A stretch of 64,000 nt of DNA from an uncultured Christensenellaceae bacterium. Lineage in GTDB: Bacteria; Bacillota; Clostridia; Christensenellales; Borkfalkiaceae. A model generated the notes under the pieces. That model saw only the letters and a program-made list of their open reading frames with translations, was not told the origin of the DNA and did not search any database. The stretch spans positions 6,376-70,375 of the forward strand of contig CAJUJO010000004.1 of NCBI GenBank assembly GCA_910586675.1, in the 5' to 3' direction. This document shows, one piece after another, positions 39,393 through 46,399 of this stretch (position 1 is its first letter; each line of letters opens with the position of its first letter). A program made the translations under genes and the position numbers.

Positions 39393-39420
39393 TTGTTTTT
39401 TTGCGTTGCTATGGTATAAT
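39393..39420 (+). promoter_or_regulatory. Promoter of the Wzz-like gene
   Basis: TTGTTT (39393-39398) and TATAAT (39415-39420) are 16 bp apart. A GCAACG (39377-39382)/CGTTGC (39404-39409) inverted repeat overlaps the -35 region and could be an operator. Confidence 0.6.
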
Positions 39421-39464
39421 AAAAACGATTTTTTACAATGAAAGGTTCTGGAGGTATAACGGAT

Positions 39465-40733
39465 ATGGATACGGAAGAAACGGAAAGCGGCGTAACGCTT
39501 GGCGAAATTTGCCGTATTATATTGAGAAAGATCTGGATCATCCTCGGTGTTTCCGTGGCAGGTGCGGTGATTGCGGCGCTCTGCGCGATATTTGTGCTCG
39601 ACCACACCGTTTACCATCTCAGTTTCCGGATCGCCTATCCCGGGAGCGAGACGTCCAAGTATCCCGACGGCTCGCCCTTCTATTACAGCGATATTATTTC
39701 TTTGAAGAGCATGGAGGAGGCGAAAAAGTCCGACGAAGCCTTCTCTAAGATCAACGTACAGAAGATGTACGAGAACGACGCGGTAAGCATTACGGCGGAA
39801 AAGGTCCTCATAGAGGAGGTCTACTGGGAAGTGGGAACATTTACGGTTGCCATTCCCGCATCGTATTTTACCGACAGAAATCAGGCGACGGCGTTTATCC
39901 GCGCGCTTGCCAATCTGCCCGTTCAGTATGCGAGAGACGCGGCTGCCCGCGCCGATTTCGATTCCAATCTCGAAGCGTACCGCACCGTGCCTTCTTTTGA
40001 AATGAAGCTCGGTTATTTGAAGGAACAGAAAAACGCGCTTTTAGCGCAGTATGATGAATGGATCTCTCTCTACGGGGAAAATTACCGCAACCGTGCGACG
40101 GGAAAAACGCTTAAAGCCTACCGCACGGAAGTCAATATTGCCTTTACCGACGTCGTGCAGGCGAATCTGCAAAAGGATCTCGAACTGAACGGTTACGTGC
40201 CCGTATCCAGTTTGGAAGAGCAGAAAAAAAACCTCCAAACGGAAAAAGCGAGCAATTCTGCGAAGATACGTTCGCTCATGGCGCAATGGGAAGAGATCAG
40301 GGGCGGCAGTACCGAAATGGAAATGCCGCTGCCTCTCGCGGAAGAGATTTCCAAACTTTCCGTGCGGAACGCACAGATCGACAACGAGCTCGACGCGCTT
40401 TCCGACGCCAATCTCGAAAAGACAAAGGAAAACATCAAGGCGTTTGAAACACAGCTCAACGGCGTCGCCGAAAAGCTCGCTTCCGTAACGGAAACGCTTA
40501 ACAGCGTTTCGGTCAGTCTGTATAACCAAGAAGCGACGGTACGCTTCCAGACGAGCAAAGCCGTGGAAGAGGGCGGTTCCAGCGTTGTTCTCATAGCTGC
40601 GGCGGGCTTTATTGCGGCATTCGTCATCGCGTGTATCATCGTGTATATCATCGAGGCTCCCAAATACCGCAGGGCGAGGGCGAACGCGGAAGCAGTCGCG
40701 GACGAAGAAAATAAAGACGGCGGACAAAATTAA
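39465..40733 (+). CDS. Wzz-like membrane protein with coiled coil
   Basis: The start is set at ATG 39465, 11 bases after GGAGG; an upstream ATG at 39438 overlaps that site. The 422-residue protein has one helix near the N-terminus (WIILGVSVAGAVIAALCAIFV), a long outside part with predicted coiled coil (about 190-365), and one helix near the C-terminus (VVLIAAAGFIAAFVIACIIVYI). This is the layout of Wzz/chain-length-determinant proteins of polysaccharide export. It lacks a fused tyrosine kinase, and no polysaccharide synthesis genes are near, so it is an orphan. A role in cell-surface glycan or envelope organisation is inferred. Confidence 0.75.
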   Translation: MDTEETESGVTLGEICRIILRKIWIILGVSVAGAVIAALCAIFVLDHTVYHLSFRIAYPGSETSKYPDGSPFYYSDIISLKSMEEAKKSDEAFSKINVQKMYENDAVSITAEKVLIEEVYWEVGTFTVAIPASYFTDRNQATAFIRALANLPVQYARDAAARADFDSNLEAYRTVPSFEMKLGYLKEQKNALLAQYDEWISLYGENYRNRATGKTLKAYRTEVNIAFTDVVQANLQKDLELNGYVPVSSLEEQKKNLQTEKASNSAKIRSLMAQWEEIRGGSTEMEMPLPLAEEISKLSVRNAQIDNELDALSDANLEKTKENIKAFETQLNGVAEKLASVTETLNSVSVSLYNQEATVRFQTSKAVEEGGSSVVLIAAAGFIAAFVIACIIVYIIEAPKYRRARANAEAVADEENKDGGQN

Positions 40734-40749
40734 ACCGCGTATCAAAAAC

Positions 40750-40776
40750 CGCTCCGTTTTTACGGGGCGTTTTTTT
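40750..40776 (+). terminator. Terminator after the Wzz-like gene
   Basis: CGCTCCGT (40750-40757) pairs with ACGGGGCG (40762-40769) with one wobble, followed by seven T. Confidence 0.88.
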
Positions 40777-40787
40777 ATGCGCAATGC

Positions 40788-40816
40788 TTGCGGCGGAGCG
40801 CCGGATATGGTATACT
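40788..40816 (+). promoter_or_regulatory. Promoter of the GIY-YIG fusion gene
   Basis: TTGCGG (40788-40793) and TATACT (40811-40816) are 17 bp apart, 16 bases before the ATG at 40833. Confidence 0.5.
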
Positions 40817-40832
40817 TTTACGGGAGAAGGCT

Positions 40833-41888
40833 ATGTCTTATTACGTGTATATCGCCGAGTGTGCGGACGGGAGCCTGTATACGGGTTTTACCGACGACGC
40901 GGCGCGGCGCATCGCCGCGCATAATGCGGGGAAAGGGGCAAAGTATACGAGGAGCCGCCTGCCCGTCAGGCTCGTTTATACCGAAGCGTACGAGACCGCG
41001 CGCGAGGCGCGCAGCCGCGAATGGCATATAAAGCAGCTGACGCGCGCGGAAAAGCTCGCTTTGATTGCGGCGCAGTCTTTGAAGGAGGCATCAATGTATC
41101 CGCATCACGAACAATCGATTGAAAAATTAAAGGAATATTTTATGAAAAGGGAGGGCGTCGTTGCAATCGTTCTCGACGGTTCCGTCGTAAAGGGGAACGC
41201 CCGCCCCGATTCCGATATCGATGCAATCGTCGTCGTAACGGACGAGGAGCATCGCCGCCTGAAAGAGGATAACCGCCTTGCCGAGGTCATTCCGGGACAT
41301 TGCACGTATTCGGACGGTTATTTCGATGTAAAGTATAAAACGAAATCATATCTTGTCCGCGCGGCGCTCTTCGCAAGCGAGCCGACGCGGAACGCATTTT
41401 ATAAAGCGCGCGTGATTTATTCGCTCGATGATGAAATCCCGTCGCTCGTGGAAAAAATCGCGCGTTATCCCGAACAAGAGAGGGATGATAAAGTACGCTG
41501 TTTCAACGCAAATTTGCAGCTCAATCGCGGATATTTTCTCCGTTGTGTAAGCCGGGAAAACGCATATATGCGCTCTCATCTTGCGCAGGAAATCGTGTAC
41601 AGCGTATACAGGCTCATTCTTGCGGAAAATAGGGTGCTTTTCCCCTGCAACAGAAGATTGGAGGAAACGGTACAAGCTTGTTCCCGCCGCCCCGATAATA
41701 TTCTTACATTGGGGAGAGCTTTTTTCGAAGACGTAACGGAAGAAAATTGCGAACGATTCGTACAGGCGTTTTGGAAACAGAGCGAACTACCGCTTACCGA
41801 TGACGTGAGCGAAAATTGTTCGCAGTACGTAAAGTTTTACGAGGATTGGTGGACGGAGGAAAACCCTCCCTTTCCGAACGAATGGTAG
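40833..41888 (+). CDS. GIY-YIG nuclease domain fused to a nucleotidyltransferase domain
   Basis: The 351-residue frame starts at ATG 40833 behind GGGAGAAGG. Residues 1-82 are a complete GIY-YIG domain of the small UPF0213/YhbQ type (YYVYIAECADGSLYTGFT, then RIAAHN and GAKYTRSRLPVRLVY). Residues from about 95 are a nucleotidyltransferase with GSVVKGNARPDSDIDAIVV, the GS...DxD motif that binds metal and NTP, followed by a helical half. An ATG at 41094 in the same frame has AAGGAGG 5 bases before it, so a separate 264-residue nucleotidyltransferase may also be made. The two parts are normally separate proteins. Possible roles are nucleic-acid repair or RNA modification; unknown. Confidence 0.85.
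   Translation: MSYYVYIAECADGSLYTGFTDDAARRIAAHNAGKGAKYTRSRLPVRLVYTEAYETAREARSREWHIKQLTRAEKLALIAAQSLKEASMYPHHEQSIEKLKEYFMKREGVVAIVLDGSVVKGNARPDSDIDAIVVVTDEEHRRLKEDNRLAEVIPGHCTYSDGYFDVKYKTKSYLVRAALFASEPTRNAFYKARVIYSLDDEIPSLVEKIARYPEQERDDKVRCFNANLQLNRGYFLRCVSRENAYMRSHLAQEIVYSVYRLILAENRVLFPCNRRLEETVQACSRRPDNILTLGRAFFEDVTEENCERFVQAFWKQSELPLTDDVSENCSQYVKFYEDWWTEENPPFPNEW
41082..41096 (+). promoter_or_regulatory. Internal ribosome-binding site and start inside the fusion gene
   Basis: AAGGAGG (41082-41088) is followed by 5 bases and ATG (41094-41096), in frame with the whole fusion. It would start a nucleotidyltransferase without the GIY-YIG part. Confidence 0.6.
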
Positions 41889-42559
41889 ACAAAGAAAAAC
41901 GGTATCATTTTGCGGCGCTCCGATTTTTCGAGGACGAAAACATTTCCGACCGCATATATTGGTATCTATGTCCCTTTCCCCTGCGCGAGGGGGAACGCGT
42001 TCTCGCGCCCGTCGGATACCGCGACGGATTACAGCTCGCCTGTGTGGAGCGCGTATATTCGGCGCCGGCGGAGCAAGCTCCTTACGATATGCGCTTCATC
42101 AAGCGCGTCGCGGCAAAGTACGGCGCGCGGAAATTGCCGCTCGGCGGCGGATTTTGCACGGAGTTTGGCGGCGTGCGGTATGATAGCAAACGTTATACGC
42201 GGTTCGGCTCGTTTCTGTATTCGGATAATTTACGGGAACTTTCCCGTTCGGACGTTGACGTCCTGAAAGAGTACGGCGTTACGGCGGTCGTCGATATGCG
42301 CGACAGCGGCGGGGAGATTGCTGGCATTCCCGTCTTACGCTTTTCCGATGCGTCGGACGCGTTAAATTTTGCCGCAAAGGAGAAGGGCTGCGTACTCTTC
42401 CTCGGAAGCGCGGGCGTCGCCGTCTGCGTGTATCTTTTTCGGCTTGCGGGGTGTTCGCGGGAAGAAACCGTAAAAAGTTCTGCAAGCGGCGGAAGCTATT
42501 TTTGCACGGAGAATATTCCGCCCGATACTTTGCGCGCGCTAAGAGCAAAATTGATTTGA
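41882..42559 (+). CDS. Phosphatase-like protein with degenerate active-site loop
   Basis: The start is set at ATG 41882, which overlaps the previous stop (ATGGTAG), giving 225 residues and translational coupling. Residues about 107-205 follow the tyrosine/dual-specificity phosphatase layout of the bacterial Y-phosphatase-3 type: FLYSDNLRELSRSDVDVLKEYG, then VVDMRDSGGE, then FLGSAGVAVC where active enzymes have HC-x5-R. The catalytic Cys and Arg are missing, so it is probably inactive. Residues 8-60 form an unrecognised beta-rich domain (WYLCPFPLREGERVLAPVG). Homology to phosphatases is my reading of spacing and motifs, not a search result. Confidence 0.6.
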   Translation: MVDKEKRYHFAALRFFEDENISDRIYWYLCPFPLREGERVLAPVGYRDGLQLACVERVYSAPAEQAPYDMRFIKRVAAKYGARKLPLGGGFCTEFGGVRYDSKRYTRFGSFLYSDNLRELSRSDVDVLKEYGVTAVVDMRDSGGEIAGIPVLRFSDASDALNFAAKEKGCVLFLGSAGVAVCVYLFRLAGCSREETVKSSASGGSYFCTENIPPDTLRALRAKLI

Positions 42560-42574
42560 AAGAAGGGATTAAAT

Positions 42575-43567
42575 ATGAAAAAAATTTTAATGATCGCGAC
42601 GGGCGGAACGATCGCCTCCAAAAATTCGGGCGCGGGGCTGGCGCCCGCCATTTCTTCCGAGGAGCTGCTCGCCTGCGTTCCCGAAATCGCCGAGACGTGC
42701 GAGGTGGAAACCGTTCAGCCTTTCAACCTCGACAGCACCAATCTGTATTGCAAGCACTGGCTGGAAATCGCGCGCCTTATCGAGGACAATTATAAAAAGT
42801 ACGACGGCTTCGTCGTAACGCACGGCACCGATACCATGGCGTACACTGCGGCGGCGCTCTCTTATCTTATTCAGGACGGCGCAAAGCCCGTCGTGCTCAC
42901 GGGCTCGCAGAAATCGGCATACTTACGCGACACGGATGCGCGCAATAACTTATTTAACGCGTTTTCGTACTGCGCGGACGATGGGGCTTCGGGCGTGCAC
43001 ATCGTGTTCGACGGTAACGTCATTTTAGGCACGCGCGCCAAAAAGACGCGCACGCGCAGCTACAACGCCTTTTCTGCAATCGACTTTCCCGAAACCGCCG
43101 TCATGCGCGACGGAAAGCCGTTTTACTATATCAACGAAGAAAAGCCGAAGGATGCGCCGAAGTTTTACCGCGCGCTCGATCCCAACGTGTTCGTGCTCAA
43201 AATGATACCCGGGCTCAGCCCCGATATTTTTCACTATCTTTCCGAACATTACGACGGGCTCATTATCGAATCGTTCGGTTCGGGCGGACTTCCCGCTTAT
43301 GAAAACGACGAGTTTTTCCGCCGCCTGAAAGCCTTTCTCGATCGGGGGAAAACGGTCGTCGTAACCACGCAGGTGGAGCGCGAGGGGAGCGCGCTCGATA
43401 AGTACGAGGTGGGCAGGAAGCTCCTCGATTGCGGCAGCGTTCTGGAAGCGCGTTGCATGACGCTGGAAGCCGCCGTTACCAAATTGATGTGGATTCTTGC
43501 GCAGACGAAGAAAGCGGAGGAAGTCGCCCGCCTGTTTTATTCTCCCGTGAAAAACGATATTTTCTAA
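42575..43567 (+). CDS. ansA: Type I L-asparaginase
   Basis: The 330-residue cytoplasmic enzyme has the two asparaginase signatures: ATGGTIAS with nucleophile Thr12 near the N-terminus and VTHGTDTMAY (about 84-93) with the second catalytic Thr and Asp. TGSQKS and DARNNLFNA further support the family. It converts asparagine to aspartate and ammonia. It lies 15 bases after the phosphatase-like gene and so may share its transcript; a strong terminator follows. Confidence 0.95.
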   Translation: MKKILMIATGGTIASKNSGAGLAPAISSEELLACVPEIAETCEVETVQPFNLDSTNLYCKHWLEIARLIEDNYKKYDGFVVTHGTDTMAYTAAALSYLIQDGAKPVVLTGSQKSAYLRDTDARNNLFNAFSYCADDGASGVHIVFDGNVILGTRAKKTRTRSYNAFSAIDFPETAVMRDGKPFYYINEEKPKDAPKFYRALDPNVFVLKMIPGLSPDIFHYLSEHYDGLIIESFGSGGLPAYENDEFFRRLKAFLDRGKTVVVTTQVEREGSALDKYEVGRKLLDCGSVLEARCMTLEAAVTKLMWILAQTKKAEEVARLFYSPVKNDIF

Positions 43568-43580
43568 GGAATTTAGATTA

Positions 43581-43620
43581 AACAACCCCCGTTGCGTTTT
43601 CGCAACGGGGGTTGTTTTTA
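43581..43620 (+). terminator. Terminator after the asparaginase gene
   Basis: A perfect 16-bp stem, AACAACCCCCGTTGCG (43581-43596) with CGCAACGGGGGTTGTT (43601-43616), TTTT loop, then TTTTT-like tail. Confidence 0.95.
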
Positions 43621-43630
43621 TTTTACTATA

Positions 43631-45085
43631 TTATTCTTCCTGTGCGGCGTACGATTTCCCGAGCACGTAATTCACGATACTCGCGACAAGATTCAGAACC
43701 GCGAACACGAGGGCGACGATAACGCCCGTATAGAATATGGTCGTTCCTGCGGGTAGGGGATCGCCGAGCAGCGCCGTCGCGGAGAATGTCCCCGCGAGCA
43801 CGGAGAAGATGAGGCAGACGACTGCAATCGCCGCCGCGCTGACGGAAAGTCCGAGATTGGTCGTGCGCGTCTCTTCGCACAGCCCCGTGCACGTTTTCAC
43901 AGTTACCGCGGCGAGCAGACTGATAAGGGCGAGCTGAATGGCATAAGCGCAGCAGCTGAACGCAAACGCGTTGATCGCTTCGGGACTGTCCGACACGGCG
44001 TTATTCAAACCGATAAGCGACATGAGCGTCGGGAAGGAAATGAGTAAAGACGAACTGTTCGCGGTATCTTTAACGGTGAATCCGCCCGCGCTCTGCCCCG
44101 CAAACGTCCAGCATATGGCGACGAGCACCATACAGCCGAGTGAAAGGCAGGTTTTTACGAGCACGGGAGCGGAGATAAGCTCCTTTCCGCGCAGGGCGAT
44201 TTTGCACGCCGCAAACAGGGAAATAAAGACGCCGCCCAGCGTCAGCCCCGCGACGGTCGCGGCGTTGAATACGACGCCGCCGTGTACCGAGACCGCCGCA
44301 TTCGGCAATATTTCCGAGAGCGATTGCGTCCTTGAAACGGTCATATGCTGCAGCGCGAGGAGCGCGACCGCGCCCGCAACGTAGGTAAAGAAGGAAGCAA
44401 ACGCGAGCTTTTCCGCGCCCCGAACCTCTTTCCCCATCAGTTTGCGAATGAGTTTTACCGCCGCGAGAACGGAGAGCACGGTAACCGATACGAGCGTCCC
44501 CGCCGAAATGACCGTTCCGAACACGACGGGCAGATACAGGGAAACTTCATAGAGCGCGGTGTACGTCTGTAACCCGCTCAGCGCGTTTGCCGCGTCTTCG
44601 TAGCCCTTGCCGAAGAAGTAATACAGGTCGTTTACCTGGATTCCGCTCATTCCCATTGCTTCCATTGCCGAATTGAAATTGGGCGAGCCGCCCAGCCCGA
44701 ATCCGATAAAGAACACGAAGAGAACGGAGCAGAGCACGCCCGCAAGAGCAAGGGAAGTCGCACAAATGTCTACGATCCTTTTCCAAAGCGGCAGCCCGCC
44801 GTCCGTAATCGCGGCTTTTTTCGGGGCGGATTTTACCGTCTTGTTTGTTTTTTTGCGGGCGGCGGTTCCGCAGGTCGGGCAGAAGGCGCCCTCGTGCAAC
44901 GTTCCGCATTCCGGGCAAACCGTTTTGCCGTCGACGCGCTTTCCGCAGAAGATGCAGTAAACGGTATCGGAAGGAAGGAGTTTACCGCAGGAAGGGCATT
45001 CTGTTTTGCCGTCCAACCGATTGCCGCATTCCTTGCAGAAAACTGCGTCCTCGGGGTTTTCCGTATTGCATTGTTTACAGTTCAT
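43631..45085 (-). CDS. Multi-pass membrane protein with three N-terminal zinc ribbons
   Basis: The start is set at ATG 45085, preceded by GGGAG; product 484 residues. Three zinc ribbons are spaced regularly: Cys 3/6/17/20, Cys 30/33/44/47 and Cys 57/60/69/72. A Lys-rich linker follows, then about nine or ten membrane helices starting near residue 105 (IVDICATSLALAGVLCSVLFVFFIGF). Such zinc-ribbon membrane proteins are common in Firmicutes and mostly uncharacterised. Transport or envelope sensing is possible but nothing in the sequence decides. Confidence 0.8.
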   Translation of the reverse strand: MNCKQCNTENPEDAVFCKECGNRLDGKTECPSCGKLLPSDTVYCIFCGKRVDGKTVCPECGTLHEGAFCPTCGTAARKKTNKTVKSAPKKAAITDGGLPLWKRIVDICATSLALAGVLCSVLFVFFIGFGLGGSPNFNSAMEAMGMSGIQVNDLYYFFGKGYEDAANALSGLQTYTALYEVSLYLPVVFGTVISAGTLVSVTVLSVLAAVKLIRKLMGKEVRGAEKLAFASFFTYVAGAVALLALQHMTVSRTQSLSEILPNAAVSVHGGVVFNAATVAGLTLGGVFISLFAACKIALRGKELISAPVLVKTCLSLGCMVLVAICWTFAGQSAGGFTVKDTANSSSLLISFPTLMSLIGLNNAVSDSPEAINAFAFSCCAYAIQLALISLLAAVTVKTCTGLCEETRTTNLGLSVSAAAIAVVCLIFSVLAGTFSATALLGDPLPAGTTIFYTGVIVALVFAVLNLVASIVNYVLGKSYAAQEE

Positions 45086-45113
45086 AAATTTCTCCCATTT
45101 TTTATTTGTTTTA

Positions 45114-45141
45114 ATTATATCATATTTTTTGCAATTTGCAA
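45114..45141 (-). promoter_or_regulatory. Promoter of the zinc-ribbon protein gene
   Basis: On the minus strand, TTGCAA (45141-45136) and TATAAT (45119-45114) are 16 bp apart. Confidence 0.65.
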
Positions 45142-45164
45142 GGTGTATACGAAATATTTCAATC

Positions 45165-45199
45165 AAAAAGCCGTACCGAAGAACGGGTACGGCTTTTTT
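45165..45199 (-). terminator. Terminator of the ArsR-type regulator gene
   Basis: AAAAAGCCGTACC (45165-45177) pairs with GGTACGGCTTTTT (45186-45198). Read on the minus strand it begins at the stop codon of the regulator and ends in TTTTT. Confidence 0.9.
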
Positions 45200-46128
45200 C
45201 AGTTTCTCGTATCGTTTCCCGAACAAAGTAGGCGAATGCGGATGCCCGATTCGTAATCGCCGAACTTTTTCCCGAATAGCGTGATGCCGCCCACGTGTTC
45301 GGCGGTTTCGGGGATTTCCAGCCGAAGCGAAATGGAGTCGTGTTCCGTTAAGTTAAGGTTATGTATGGTCGTGGGGGAGATGAACAGTCCGTCGAGATAG
45401 GTCCCCGTTTCGTTGATGGTGAGTACCTTCATAATGCCGTATTGCGGGAAATTGGAAAACCACCAATGCGGCGTGTAGCGGCCTTTGCGGTCGTAGCATT
45501 CCCCGGGCGAGGTCCAATAACCGAGGTTGATTCCGTTGACGATAAAGCTGATGTCCGAAGGGTAATAGCTGATGACACCCGGCGCTTCGCTGCACATTTC
45601 CAAAAATATCTGCAATTCCACGGGCTTTTCCGAAGCGGACAGCATGTTCGCGAAGGTATATTCGACGTACCCCTGCGTAAACCAAATGACGGAAGCGTGA
45701 AACCGTTCGGGAAGGTAGAAAAAGCGCGTGTCATCGAATCCGTCGCCGATGACGTGCTCGGACGTAGCCAGTCCGCACGTCGGCTGAACATTGCAATCGG
45801 AGTATTGTCCCGCGTCCAGCTCCGTTTCGTATACCTTCTGCTCCGTCTGCTCGGGCAGAATATTCACGATGAGCTTATCCTCGGCAATGCGGCAGATTTT
45901 CTGCGTGCCCCGCGTTTCGGAGTTCAGGCTCACGTCGATAAGTCCCGCCTGAATGAGCTTTTTGATGTGCGGTGTCAGCGTGCTCTTGGGTATTTTCAGC
46001 GTTACCGCAATGTCGTTCATGTTCATGCGGTGGTTCTTCAAAAGTAGCTGCAATATCTGAATGCGCACTTCGTTGCTCAGCGCGTCGAATAAGGGAATGC
46101 CTTCCGTTAGATTTTCTATGATTCTCAT
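45199..46128 (-). CDS. ArsR-type winged-helix regulator with large sensor domain
   Basis: The 309-residue protein starts at an ATG behind AAGGGGA. Residues about 10-85 form a winged helix of the ArsR type (ALSNEVRIQILQLLLKNH, DIAVTLKIPKSTLTPHIKKL). The remaining 220 residues form a beta-rich domain, far larger than in metal-sensing ArsR proteins, and no metal-site Cys cluster is seen. Aromatic stretches (YWTSPGECYDRKGRY, PHWWFSNF) suggest a sugar ligand, by inference. It is divergent from the GH2 gene at 46400 and is the likely regulator of locus C. Confidence 0.85.
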   Translation of the reverse strand: MRIIENLTEGIPLFDALSNEVRIQILQLLLKNHRMNMNDIAVTLKIPKSTLTPHIKKLIQAGLIDVSLNSETRGTQKICRIAEDKLIVNILPEQTEQKVYETELDAGQYSDCNVQPTCGLATSEHVIGDGFDDTRFFYLPERFHASVIWFTQGYVEYTFANMLSASEKPVELQIFLEMCSEAPGVISYYPSDISFIVNGINLGYWTSPGECYDRKGRYTPHWWFSNFPQYGIMKVLTINETGTYLDGLFISPTTIHNLNLTEHDSISLRLEIPETAEHVGGITLFGKKFGDYESGIRIRLLCSGNDTRN

Positions 46129-46181
46129 ATTTGCTTATATTTTCCCCTTCTCAAAAGTTCAAAAAAGGTCTGTTTTCGTTT

Positions 46182-46210
46182 AGTGTATCACATTTTTTTG
46201 TAAATTGCAA
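46182..46210 (-). promoter_or_regulatory. Promoter of the ArsR-type regulator gene
   Basis: On the minus strand, TTGCAA (46210-46205) and TACACT (46187-46182) are 17 bp apart. Confidence 0.55.
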
Positions 46211-46299
46211 TAAAAAATCCCTTCTCGTTACATTAATTCGTAAAAATACGTACTAATATTATATAACTAAAATTAATATCAAAAATTTTATAAAATGTA

Positions 46300-46328
46300 T
46301 TGACAAATAGGAAATTGTGCGTTATAAT
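46300..46328 (+). promoter_or_regulatory. Consensus promoter of glycan operon C
   Basis: TTGACA (46300-46305) and TATAAT (46323-46328) are 17 bp apart, a perfect match to the sigma-A consensus in an AT-rich region. A promoter this strong normally needs a repressor. Confidence 0.92.
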
Positions 46329-46357
46329 CAAGACAACAGCGAAACAAGTTGATTCCG

Positions 46358-46376
46358 TTTCACATGTTTTGTGAAA
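46358..46376. promoter_or_regulatory. Inverted repeat downstream of promoter C, candidate operator
   Basis: TTTCACA (46358-46364) and TGTGAAA (46370-46376) flank 5 bases, about 23-42 bases after the expected transcription start and just before the GH2 ATG. The position fits a repressor roadblock. Confidence 0.55.
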
Positions 46377-46399
46377 GAAAGTAAAAAGAGAGCCGTCAT

